Source of the DNA: Nitrososphaera sp.
Lineage (GTDB): Archaea; Thermoproteota; Nitrososphaeria; Nitrososphaerales; Nitrososphaeraceae
Direction: 5' to 3'
DNA length: 5,088 bases
Assembly (NCBI GenBank): GCA_022545875.1
Contig: JAKEIF010000203.1
Location: 1-5,088 of the forward strand
Position numbers and translations under genes: made by a program. The notes under the pieces were generated by a model, which saw only the letters and a list, made by a program, of their open reading frames with translations, made no database searches and was not told the origin of the DNA. Positions 1 through 5,088 of the stretch are shown in pieces; the stretch's first letter is position 1; each line of letters begins with the position of its first letter.

Positions 1-762
1 AACGTCAAAAGCTCTGCTGCTGGAGATGCCTTTTTCTTGCGGCTGATCCCAAGTAGGGTCGCACTTGGCCTTTATTGGCTTGCAACTGTAATGTTACTTC
101 GCAATTATTCCAATCAGATCGGCACTGTCAAATATTGGACACTGACAGTTTTGCCACTTGCGGCAATGCTGATCGGATCCGTCTTCATATTTGGTGGTTT
201 TGGAAGCAGCACCGTCTTGTTCAGAGCATCAATTTCAGGCGCAGCATTCTACGCATCGGGTATTCTATTTGCCGTCCTCTTTCTGATAATGGCAAGAGTT
301 GTCAGAAAAGAGAATCACAAGACAGTTGCACATCATCTGACGGTATGCGCAATTGGTGTAATGATATTTCTAGTAGCGGGAGCAGGCTCTGCTAGTCACC
401 TAGTTGATTGGATTCACGTGCCCTATCCTCCATTCTTCTTTTACTTTAATTATTTCTCGAGTCTGGGCGTCTTTTTGTATAGCGTCGGATTTTATTTTGC
501 GGCAATTGCGATTTCTAAAGACGTCGGCGTTCGCAAATCTATCAAGCATCTAGCCTCAAGAGAATCAGAATTATTCGATAACCTGGGTGTTGCGGCTCTG
601 CAAGAGGAATTGCAAAGGAGAGTGATTCGGATTACAAAGGATCAGCAGGAGCTCCTAGAAGTGCAGACTGGATCTCAACAGCAATCAACTGATGAAGAGG
701 AGCTGAAATCGTACCTCAAAGAGGCATTGGTGGAAGTCAGGAAGACTAGGCTAAATAGCTAA
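1..762 (+). CDS. Multi-pass membrane protein with charged cytoplasmic tail (5' end outside window)
   Basis: The reading frame is open from base 1 (codons AAC GTC AAA ...), so the gene begins left of the window; 253 codons are present, and the TTG at 37 is only the first start-like codon seen here. Counting from that TTG, hydrophobic segments lie at about residues 8-21 (short), 33-55, 64-89, 100-125 and 131-160, giving four or five membrane spans. After the last span comes a basic stretch (K-D-V-G-V-R-K-S-I-K) and then a polar tail of about 80 residues rich in E, Q, K and R, with probable helical or coiled-coil character; the positive-inside rule places it in the cytoplasm. I recognise no catalytic motif and no named family. 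The gene lies upstream of the MinD-like and KaiC/cyclase-like genes on the same strand, so it could be the membrane sensor or anchor of that module, but the 182-base gap makes co-transcription uncertain. The frame and membrane nature are secure; the function is unknown. Confidence 0.85.
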   Translation, partial: NVKSSAAGDAFFLRLIPSRVALGLYWLATVMLLRNYSNQIGTVKYWTLTVLPLAAMLIGSVFIFGGFGSSTVLFRASISGAAFYASGILFAVLFLIMARVVRKENHKTVAHHLTVCAIGVMIFLVAGAGSASHLVDWIHVPYPPFFFYFNYFSSLGVFLYSVGFYFAAIAISKDVGVRKSIKHLASRESELFDNLGVAALQEELQRRVIRITKDQQELLEVQTGSQQQSTDEEELKSYLKEALVEVRKTRLNS

Positions 763-897
763 ATGGAGATTTGCAATCCGGATCTGTCATCATTGAGTGG
801 CACGTCTATTGACTATTCGGGAATCCTGGGGAAACAATTCAGGTGTTACGGTAATGTCCACTTGAAGCGATCTGTTAGCCGAATGGTAATTCGATAG
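763..897 (+). CDS. Doubtful 44-residue ORF directly after the membrane-protein stop
   Basis: An ATG abuts the TAA stop of the membrane-protein gene and opens a 44-codon frame ending in TAG at 895-897. It is in the same frame as the upstream gene, so it could be a small translationally coupled protein, a former C-terminal extension cut off by the TAA, or chance. The product begins M-E-I-C-N-P-D-L and ends in a basic stretch (K-R-S-V-S-R-M-V-I-R). I see no signal peptide, membrane segment or known motif. An open run of this length is common by chance, so this is recorded only as a candidate. Confidence 0.15.
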   Translation: MEICNPDLSSLSGTSIDYSGILGKQFRCYGNVHLKRSVSRMVIR

Positions 898-900
898 AAA

Positions 901-911
901 GCGCTAAATAG
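901..911 (+). promoter_or_regulatory. Possible archaeal TATA element upstream of the MinD-like gene
   Basis: The sequence GCGCTAAATAG contains a TAAATA core at 905-910, preceded by purine-rich GAAAGCG that could serve as a BRE. Archaeal transcription usually starts about 25 bases downstream of the TATA centre, here near 932, which would give a leader of about 12 bases before the ATG at 945. No Shine-Dalgarno sequence lies at a usable distance from that ATG (AAGG at 928-931 is 13 bases away), which agrees with a short-leader or near-leaderless transcript. The match is weak and rests on position and composition only. Confidence 0.3.
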
Positions 912-944
912 AAACAGAGCCCTACCCAAGGATCGTCGCATTAT

Positions 945-1769
945 ATGACCAAGTCAGTGGCTTTCCATTCTTACAAGGGGGGAACTGGCAAGACGACAAT
1001 CGCTGCGAACCTAGCTGCATACTTGGCACAAAACGGTCAAAGGGTTTTCCTGCTTGATCTGGATGTCTACGCACCGAGCCTTCACACCTATTTTGACAAG
1101 GAACCAAAGGTATGGCTAAATGACTATCTTAATGTCGAAGGAAAGCGTGTCAAGGACATTTTGCAGGATTTATCTGACTTGCTGCCGGATGCGTCAAATG
1201 GAAAGCTATACGCGGCATTTTCAAATCCAAAGAAGGAGGAGATAAACAAGCTTGAGGCAGGCAGTCAAAATAACAGCCGACTTCAGCTTCTGAGAAGGTT
1301 TGTAGAATTGCGAGAGGAACTCATGGAGGATTTTGACGCGGATTACCTAATCATAGACACCAGTCCTGGAATTAGGCATTGGTCAATAAACTCACTCGCA
1401 GTTGCCGACACCATTTTACTGACACTAAAGATGGGGGATCTGGACGTCAGAGGGACAAAAAAGATGGCAGATGAAATTTACACTTCGTTTACAGACTTTG
1501 GGGCAAAGTCATTTTTGCTAATGAACAGAGTGGATGGATTCTGTCTCCCAAGCGTCCATACCGACGCTGTTGACAATAAGACCAGACCGCTTACTCCAGA
1601 TTACCTGGCGCAGCTGTCAAAGGATGTTGGCATGGGCGTCTTGTCATCGATTCCTTGCTACTGTGATATTCAATTCAGCAAAAGAGAGTATCTTACAATA
1701 TTGCAATACCCGGATCATCCATTTGCCAAACAAATAGAGAGCCTTGCAAATGATCAAAACATTCGCTAG
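945..1769 (+). CDS. MinD/ParA-family deviant Walker-A ATPase
   Basis: The 274-residue product is a full-length SIMIBI-class P-loop ATPase of the MinD/ParA family. The N-terminus carries the deviant Walker A motif K-G-G-T-G-K-T-T (residues 11-18) with the signature lysine K11 that acts across the ATP-bound dimer. The Walker A' region D-L-D-V-Y-A-P-S follows (D38, D40), then Walker B Y-L-I-I-D-T-S-P-G (134-142, D138) and the nucleotide-contact region M-N-R-V-D (193-197). The ATG at 945 is well placed, only ten codons before the P-loop. The C-terminus (H-P-F-A-K-Q-I near 258) is typical of soluble family members, and I see no clear amphipathic membrane-targeting helix of the bacterial MinD type. 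Such proteins cycle between ATP dimer and ADP monomer to position partners on a surface or act as switches. The next gene starts 42 bases downstream and is probably the partner. With no ParB-like gene or parS-like repeats visible, chromosome or plasmid partition is not supported. Family is secure; role is inferred. Confidence 0.95.
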   Translation: MTKSVAFHSYKGGTGKTTIAANLAAYLAQNGQRVFLLDLDVYAPSLHTYFDKEPKVWLNDYLNVEGKRVKDILQDLSDLLPDASNGKLYAAFSNPKKEEINKLEAGSQNNSRLQLLRRFVELREELMEDFDADYLIIDTSPGIRHWSINSLAVADTILLTLKMGDLDVRGTKKMADEIYTSFTDFGAKSFLLMNRVDGFCLPSVHTDAVDNKTRPLTPDYLAQLSKDVGMGVLSSIPCYCDIQFSKREYLTILQYPDHPFAKQIESLANDQNIR

Positions 1770-1801
1770 TAATAGAATTTTGCTTGTCTCTGGTCTACTG
1801 C

Positions 1802-1805
1802 GAGG
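1802..1805 (+). promoter_or_regulatory. Ribosome binding site fixing the GTG start of the fusion gene
   Basis: GAGG lies six bases upstream of the GTG at 1812, good Shine-Dalgarno spacing. The frame is closed by TAG at 1773-1775 and holds no other ATG, GTG or TTG before 1812, so this site decides the start. The gap to the MinD-like stop is 42 bases and contains no convincing promoter, which fits an internal operon gene with its own ribosome binding site. Confidence 0.6.
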
Positions 1806-1811
1806 ATTTTT

Positions 1812-3416
1812 GTGCAAACTAGAGTGAAAGGACATTCTCCCGCCGAGCTAGGCAATTTTATTTCAATTCCTGGCTTTGAGCGGTCTATCAAAAACACGGT
1901 AATAGAGTCGCCGGTTTTGGGATTGTTTGGACCGCCCGGCTCTGGGAAAACGATGTACTGCCGCCAGTTCCTGTTGGAGGGTCAATCATCAAAAGAATAC
2001 TGCATACTGTTAAGTTCAGATATGACGGAGAAACAATTTCTCGCATTATTTTCAAACGCTCCTAGTTTTGAACCGACATTTTTTCAGTTTCTCCCAATTT
2101 CTACGATTGTCTCAAGCAAAGTTGACAGATCGAGGTACCTTTTGGAGGATTATCCAGAAGCACAGAATAGCAGTGGCTCTCATAGGGATGATGGAGATCC
2201 CAAGGACCTTTTGTTACTGCTTGACAGGATTCAGCAGACAATCTCGTCGATAAGAGAGTCAAAGGCAAATACTCAAGGCCCGCACAATGCCCCAAGTGTT
2301 GTAGAGGATTTAGAAAAACCAAGAATTCGACTGGTCTTTGATTCAGTATCTTACCTTGAGCATTTTTTTGCGGATAGGACGGTCATAAAGTTCGTTACAG
2401 TTTTGCTCTCGCTTTTGAGAGAAGAAGCTGTTAGCGGAGTTTTTACTTTTCCTGTGGCCGCCAATGCAAACGCCGGACGCGAAGGTGTCGCCTATTCTGT
2501 TTCCACAATGCTCGATGGGATAGTAGAAATGAAACTGGCGGAGGAAAAAGGCTCCCCTAGTCGAAGTATTAGGCTCTTCTCACTTAGAGGGCATCCAAAT
2601 ACGCCCACGAAATGGGTTGGGTTCAAGATCGGCGATAACGGCCAACTCAAATTTGAAGACCCACGCTCAGATACCATTTCGAAACCATGTACGCTCTGTG
2701 GAAAGCCAATAAAGGGAGATGCACTGATGTATCAAGATAATCCATTTGATACTGCTTCATGCATGGATACATACAAGAAATTATCAAGTGTCTATGGGCC
2801 TAGTATTTCTCCTTCTGTTGGTCTTCCATCTGATGTCGTAAATCTGCATTTCTTCTTTATTGATATTGTGGGTTTATCAGATCCGTCCTTGTCTGTGAAA
2901 AGACAGCTGGAAAAGATCGCCGCTCTAAACACCCTTGTCCGGTCCTGCAGTGCCTTCAAGGGTGTCCCAAAGGACAAGAAAATTGTGCTTCCGACAGGCG
3001 ACGGAATGGCTATCGGATTTTTGCAAAGCGCCGAGCATCCTCTCCGTCTGAGCATAGAGCTACACAAACTTTTGAAATCACATAATGAGCGAATGGATGT
3101 TGACGAGAAATTGGGGACTCGAATAGGCATCGGCTCAGGTCACGTTTTCATTCACAATGACATTAACGACAACCAGAATGTCTGGGGACCAGGGATTATA
3201 ATGGCTCGGCGCGTAATGGATCTTGGTGACAATTTGCATATTCTTATTGAAGGCAACACGGCAAAGGGCTTGATGGACCTAAAAGACGAATACCGAATGT
3301 ATATCAAGGAATTAAGCGATTACAAAATAAAGCACGGGCAGACACTAAAGATCTTCTCTGCCTATTCTGACGATTTTGGAAACCCTTCACTACCTACAAA
3401 GCTAGAAGGTAAGTAG
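1812..3416 (+). CDS. KaiC/RecA-like ATPase fused to Cys-rich module and class III cyclase-homology domain
   Basis: The 534-residue product has three parts. Residues ~15-285 form a RecA/KaiC-like ATPase: Walker A G-P-P-G-S-G-K-T (40-47), Walker B R-L-V-F-D-S-V-S (173-180, D177), the M-L-D-G-I-V-E-M strand (233-240), and a KaiC-like end (W-V-G-F-K-I near 268-273). A polar insert at about 115-170 looks disordered. The paired glutamates that follow Walker A in KaiC are replaced by S-S-D (68-70). Residues 293-327 form a Cys-rich, probably zinc-binding module: C293-x2-C296, then F312-D313-x3-C317 and Y-K-K-L. Residues ~342-520 match class III adenylate/guanylate cyclases: F-I-D-I-V-G (first metal Asp D351), T-G-D-G (second metal Asp D397), R-I-G-I-G-S-G (437-443) and G-P-G-I-I-M-A-R-R (459-467). 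By eye, the base-specifying Lys is L393, the base-specifying Asp is P460, and the transition-state Asn is I463, while Arg R467 is kept. Cyclase activity is therefore uncertain. It is a probable operon partner of the MinD-like ATPase. Confidence 0.9.
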   Translation: MQTRVKGHSPAELGNFISIPGFERSIKNTVIESPVLGLFGPPGSGKTMYCRQFLLEGQSSKEYCILLSSDMTEKQFLALFSNAPSFEPTFFQFLPISTIVSSKVDRSRYLLEDYPEAQNSSGSHRDDGDPKDLLLLLDRIQQTISSIRESKANTQGPHNAPSVVEDLEKPRIRLVFDSVSYLEHFFADRTVIKFVTVLLSLLREEAVSGVFTFPVAANANAGREGVAYSVSTMLDGIVEMKLAEEKGSPSRSIRLFSLRGHPNTPTKWVGFKIGDNGQLKFEDPRSDTISKPCTLCGKPIKGDALMYQDNPFDTASCMDTYKKLSSVYGPSISPSVGLPSDVVNLHFFFIDIVGLSDPSLSVKRQLEKIAALNTLVRSCSAFKGVPKDKKIVLPTGDGMAIGFLQSAEHPLRLSIELHKLLKSHNERMDVDEKLGTRIGIGSGHVFIHNDINDNQNVWGPGIIMARRVMDLGDNLHILIEGNTAKGLMDLKDEYRMYIKELSDYKIKHGQTLKIFSAYSDDFGNPSLPTKLEGK

Positions 3417-3473
3417 AGATCCGACCCAGAATTCAAGCGCAGATGAGCTACGAGGCAAAAGGGTTATGACGAC

Positions 3474-3494
3474 ATTCCAGTAAATCTCTGGAGT
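3474..3494. repeat. Short hairpin between convergent genes
   Basis: ATTCCAG (3474-3480) pairs with CTGGAGT (3488-3494) around a seven-base loop, with one T-G wobble. It sits in the 128-base convergent gap between the fusion gene and the small minus-strand gene, where a terminator would be expected. No T-run follows it on either strand, so an intrinsic terminator is not demonstrated. The rest of 3417-3544 shows nothing recognisable. Confidence 0.2.
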
Positions 3495-3544
3495 TGAAGC
3501 CCAAGGAATTGGCTCTTGTAGTATTAGAAATTCTGCTATGCGCT

Positions 3545-3802
3545 CTATCGAGCCACCTCGAAGAAAAAATCATCGCCATATATCCGTCGTAGTCGCTCAA
3601 ACAAAAGAACACATTCTTTCTTGTCAAATGTTAGAATCACCCGCTTTTCATTTTTTCTGGATAGCTCCACAGTTAATGGCTCAGCTTTGGATCTAATAGC
3701 GCGTCGGCACATAGCGCATTCATTGCGGAGGTCTGCCTTACGCCGGCTTGTTTTCTTGATCTGATTCTTGGAATCAGTGCTCAACCTGCTGATACCTTCC
3801 AC
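3545..3802 (-). CDS. Small Cys-rich (putative zinc-binding) protein, stand-alone copy of the module in the fusion protein
   Basis: An 85-residue, strongly basic protein. A K/R-rich N-terminal segment (residues 12-26) is followed by C29-x2-C32-R-R-A-I, a variable stretch, then L-T-F-D-x3-C (F59, D60, C64), L-L-F-E-R-L-R-R-I-Y-G (67-76) and a hydrophobic end. The same order, C-x2-C ... F-D-x3-C ... [YF]-x-x-L-x-x-[VI]-Y-G, occurs at residues 293-329 of the fusion protein encoded just downstream of the MinD-like gene, which supports this as a real gene and not an antisense artefact. Three Cys plus an Asp could bind one metal ion in a small treble-clef or zinc-ribbon-like fold. The GTG at 3802 is the only usable start after an upstream in-frame TAG near 3867, though it lacks a clear ribosome binding site; TTG at codon 7 is an alternative. 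Possible roles are nucleic-acid binding or protein interaction with signalling partners; neither is shown. Confidence 0.75.
   Translation of the reverse strand: MEGISRLSTDSKNQIKKTSRRKADLRNECAMCRRAIRSKAEPLTVELSRKNEKRVILTFDKKECVLLFERLRRIYGDDFFFEVAR
3644..3656 (+). terminator. Oligo-T tract, possible terminator for the upstream plus-strand operon
   Basis: TTTTCATTTTTT on the plus strand is the densest T-run after the fusion-gene stop at 3416. Archaeal RNA polymerase can terminate at oligo-T tracts without a hairpin. It lies inside the convergent minus-strand gene, about 230 bases past the stop, so convergent transcripts would overlap. It may instead simply reflect Lys codons (AAA) of the minus-strand gene. 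Confidence 0.15.
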
Positions 3803-3829
3803 AAATTGGGAATAAATGCGTCTATCATT

Positions 3830-3846
3830 GGATTGCAGGCCAATCC
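3830..3846. repeat. Perfect inverted repeat in the divergent intergenic region
   Basis: GGATTG (3830-3835) and CAATCC (3841-3846) form a perfect six-base inverted repeat around CAGGC; an overlapping alternative pairs ATTGG (3827-3831) with CCAAT (3840-3844). It lies 28 bases upstream of the GTG of the small Cys-rich gene, between the two divergent genes, and abuts a CTATAG element (3846-3851) that could be a minus-strand TATA box. This position suits an operator for a dimeric regulator, or a hairpin in the minus-strand leader. Both readings are inference. Confidence 0.3.
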
Positions 3847-3870
3847 TATAGAACCCTGTAAGAGTATACT
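3846..3870 (-). promoter_or_regulatory. Candidate TATA region for the small Cys-rich gene
   Basis: On the minus strand this stretch holds two AT-rich elements, the eight-base palindrome AGTATACT (3863-3870) and CTATAG (3846-3851). Initiation about 25 bases downstream of either would give leaders of roughly 40 or 20 bases before the GTG at 3802. Neither is a strong match to the archaeal TATA consensus, and I cannot choose between them. Confidence 0.25.
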
Positions 3871-3908
3871 AATAGATAAGTGAATACTATCGAGCAAACG
3901 ACAATATC

Positions 3909-3977
3909 ATGCGAGTTTCTGACACTCTGAATTTGAGCACCTCTCACTACATGAATGCCCTTGAGGCTTCTATTTGA
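3909..3977 (+). CDS. Possible 22-residue leader ORF overlapping the surface-protein start
   Basis: An ATG at 3909 opens a 22-codon frame whose TGA (3975-3977) overlaps the TTG start (3974-3976) of the surface-protein gene in a TTGA junction, the geometry used for translational coupling. AT-rich GAATACTAT at 3882-3890 is about 25 bases upstream of the ATG, so a leaderless transcript starting there is conceivable. The product (starting M-R-V-S-D-T-L-N) has no recognised motif, and an ORF this short can easily arise by chance. Confidence 0.2.
   Translation: MRVSDTLNLSTSHYMNALEASI
3961..3966 (+). promoter_or_regulatory. Ribosome binding site supporting the TTG start of the surface protein
   Basis: TTGAGG, with core GAGG at 3963-3966, ends seven bases before the TTG at 3974. 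The frame is closed by TGA at 3962-3964. The next start candidate, ATG at 4013, lies inside the signal-peptide hydrophobic core and has no ribosome binding site at proper spacing. This site therefore favours TTG at 3974. Confidence 0.6.
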
Positions 3978-5088
3978 TCTCAAGGGGACAAAGGTCTATT
4001 GCTCTTGTTATCATGTTTTCACTTGTTCTAGGATCTGGTTCAACGAGTCTGCCTTTTTTTGCCTCCTTTAGTGGACCGGGCGGGACCCCTCTTCCACATG
4101 CTGATGCCCAGACCAGCAACGATGTCAGCATTCAGACTTCCATGGACGATGCCGGTAGCGAGAAGTCATTCTTTGGACATGCGATCATCCGGGTAACAAT
4201 AAGAGATGAATCCGCCGACAGCGATGCGGGCGAGGAAGTCACTGTAAGAGTCGATGCAGATGGCGCATCGAGTGGTAGCATCACGGCAGAAGTCCCAGAT
4301 ACAAGTGAAGGCTCGGGGCGTTTTGAATTCTTTCTAATGCACTCTGATTCAATTTTCGATCTCGACGAATTGGATCCCGAAAATAACGATCTTGCAGAAG
4401 GGATGTCAGGGGCAGGACCTAGGGCCGCGCCTGTAATAACCTTTGGAACAGGAGCCGAGCTGGAAACTGGCGAATCAGTATTTAGCGAGGTTGAATTCAA
4501 AGTCGAATATGAGAGCGAAGAGGTTCGCTTTAGATACGAAGAAGCCCGGGCAGAGCTGTCTGCAGATAGACAAGCCTATGGGTCAAACAACATTGTCCAT
4601 CTGAGTATTCACGACTTAGACGCCAATCTCAATCCCACAAGATCAGATGAATTCATGGTTCTGGAGGAAGACATGAGCGTGCTATTTGACCTGGACGGTG
4701 GCACCTTCAAAGATGCAGTTCAATTCGAAGAGAGTGGTACAAATACCGCGATATTTGAAGCAGAGATAACCCTCACGCCTGATATTGCCGCAGAAGATCC
4801 CTCCGATATTGGCGATCAAAATATTGATTTTCTCGAATGGTCAAGCTCTTCTACGGTCTTTAATCTAAATGACATGGCAAACTATGATGAGGATATTGAC
4901 AACGACGGTGGAATAGATGTAGAACTCGACGATCCAGAAGTTAACGATTCCGGCGATACTTCGGAAGTAAGCATTGTAATAGAAGACCTTGATGGGGAAA
5001 TTGAACTTCAGTCAGATGACCTGACATTTGCTTCAGAAATGAAACTAGTGCTCACCGATAATGATCAGAACCGAGACTCAGAAAACGA
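3974..5088 (+). CDS. Secreted acidic cell-surface protein with Ig-like repeats (3' end outside window)
   Basis: The frame is open from TTG at 3974 to the right edge: 371 complete codons with no stop, so the C-terminus is missing. With the TTG start, the protein has a Sec-type signal peptide: basic n-region (R4, R7), hydrophobic core at about 9-20, and a likely cleavage after A-D-A (43-45) before Q46. An ATG start at 4013 would remove the n-region. The mature part is very rich in Asp and Glu and shows loosely repeated beta-sandwich-like units: one at about 65-122 (F-F-G-H-A-I-I-R-V-T-I-R-D), one at about 195-268 (A-Y-G ... L-S-I-H-D-L-D-A-N-L-N-P), and the start of a third at about 351-371 (F-A-S-E-M-K-L-V-L-T-D-N-D). 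The D-x-D-A-N-L-N-P element is, to my knowledge, common in thaumarchaeal S-layer-like and other exported proteins. Asp-rich stretches around 305-325 could bind calcium. It is likely an envelope protein; whether it is the main S-layer protein cannot be decided, and a C-terminal anchor may lie beyond the window. Confidence 0.85.
   Translation, partial: MISRGQRSIALVIMFSLVLGSGSTSLPFFASFSGPGGTPLPHADAQTSNDVSIQTSMDDAGSEKSFFGHAIIRVTIRDESADSDAGEEVTVRVDADGASSGSITAEVPDTSEGSGRFEFFLMHSDSIFDLDELDPENNDLAEGMSGAGPRAAPVITFGTGAELETGESVFSEVEFKVEYESEEVRFRYEEARAELSADRQAYGSNNIVHLSIHDLDANLNPTRSDEFMVLEEDMSVLFDLDGGTFKDAVQFEESGTNTAIFEAEITLTPDIAAEDPSDIGDQNIDFLEWSSSSTVFNLNDMANYDEDIDNDGGIDVELDDPEVNDSGDTSEVSIVIEDLDGEIELQSDDLTFASEMKLVLTDNDQNRDSEN

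Noticed and set aside
945..1769. Plasmid or chromosome partition locus (parA)
   Set aside because: No ParB-like gene, no DNA-binding partner and no parS-like repeats are visible; the neighbour is a KaiC/cyclase-like fusion, so a non-partition MinD/ParA role is more likely.
2792..3130. Minus-strand ORF of 112 codons
   Set aside because: It is antisense to the cyclase-homology domain, where both metal-site motifs are clear on the plus strand. It has no ribosome binding site or domain features.
4052..4058. Run of seven T bases within the surface-protein gene as a phase-variation or frameshift site
   Set aside because: The frame is continuous across it, encoding P-F-F-A in the signal-peptide region. 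Seven bases is short for slippage, and nothing else suggests it.
4132..4500. Minus-strand ORF of 122 codons
   Set aside because: It lies antisense to the exported surface-protein gene, whose frame is open and has a signal peptide and repeat motifs. The minus-strand product is Ser/Pro-rich, as expected from the complement of acidic codons.
1..5088. tRNA, rRNA, CRISPR array or insertion sequence
   Set aside because: I looked for regularly spaced direct repeats, transposase-like reading frames with terminal inverted repeats, and tRNA-like cloverleaf or T-loop signatures, and found none.

Overview
The window looks like archaeal chromosomal DNA, most likely from an ammonia-oxidising thaumarchaeon of the Nitrososphaera type. 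This is inferred from gene content: a MinD/ParA ATPase next to a KaiC-like ATPase, a small Cys-rich module with a C-x2-C ... F-D-x3-C pattern, and a large acidic exported protein with a D-A-N-L-N-P Ig-like repeat typical of thaumarchaeal surface proteins. Moderate GC, GTG/TTG starts with GAGG ribosome binding sites, and no bacterial-type promoters fit this. No database search was possible, so the lineage is a judgement.

Layout, left to right. (1) Positions 1-762, plus strand: the 3' part of a multi-pass membrane protein with a charged cytoplasmic tail; its true start lies left of the window. (2) Positions 763-944: a 182-base gap with a weak TATA-like element and one doubtful 44-codon ORF. (3) Positions 945-1769, plus: a soluble MinD/ParA-family ATPase. 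(4) Positions 1812-3416, plus: a three-part fusion of a KaiC/RecA-like ATPase domain, a short Cys-rich zinc-type module, and a class III nucleotidyl-cyclase homology domain. (5) Positions 3417-3544: a convergent gap with no gene. (6) Positions 3545-3802, minus: an 85-residue protein that is essentially a stand-alone copy of the Cys-rich module. (7) Positions 3803-3973: a divergent intergenic region with an inverted repeat and a possible leader ORF. (8) Positions 3974-5088, plus: the 5' part of an exported surface protein that runs off the right edge and starts at TTG, with a signal peptide.

The MinD-like gene and the fusion gene are 42 bases apart and almost certainly form an operon; the membrane-protein gene just upstream on the same strand may belong to the same functional group. 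A reasonable reading is a signalling or spatial-organisation module in which a membrane protein, a deviant Walker-A ATPase and a KaiC-like/cyclase-like switch protein act together. That reading is inference. The cyclase domain keeps both metal-binding aspartates but appears to lack the base-specifying lysine and the transition-state asparagine, so it may be a sensor or pseudo-enzyme and not a cAMP synthase. The surface-protein gene appears unrelated to this module.
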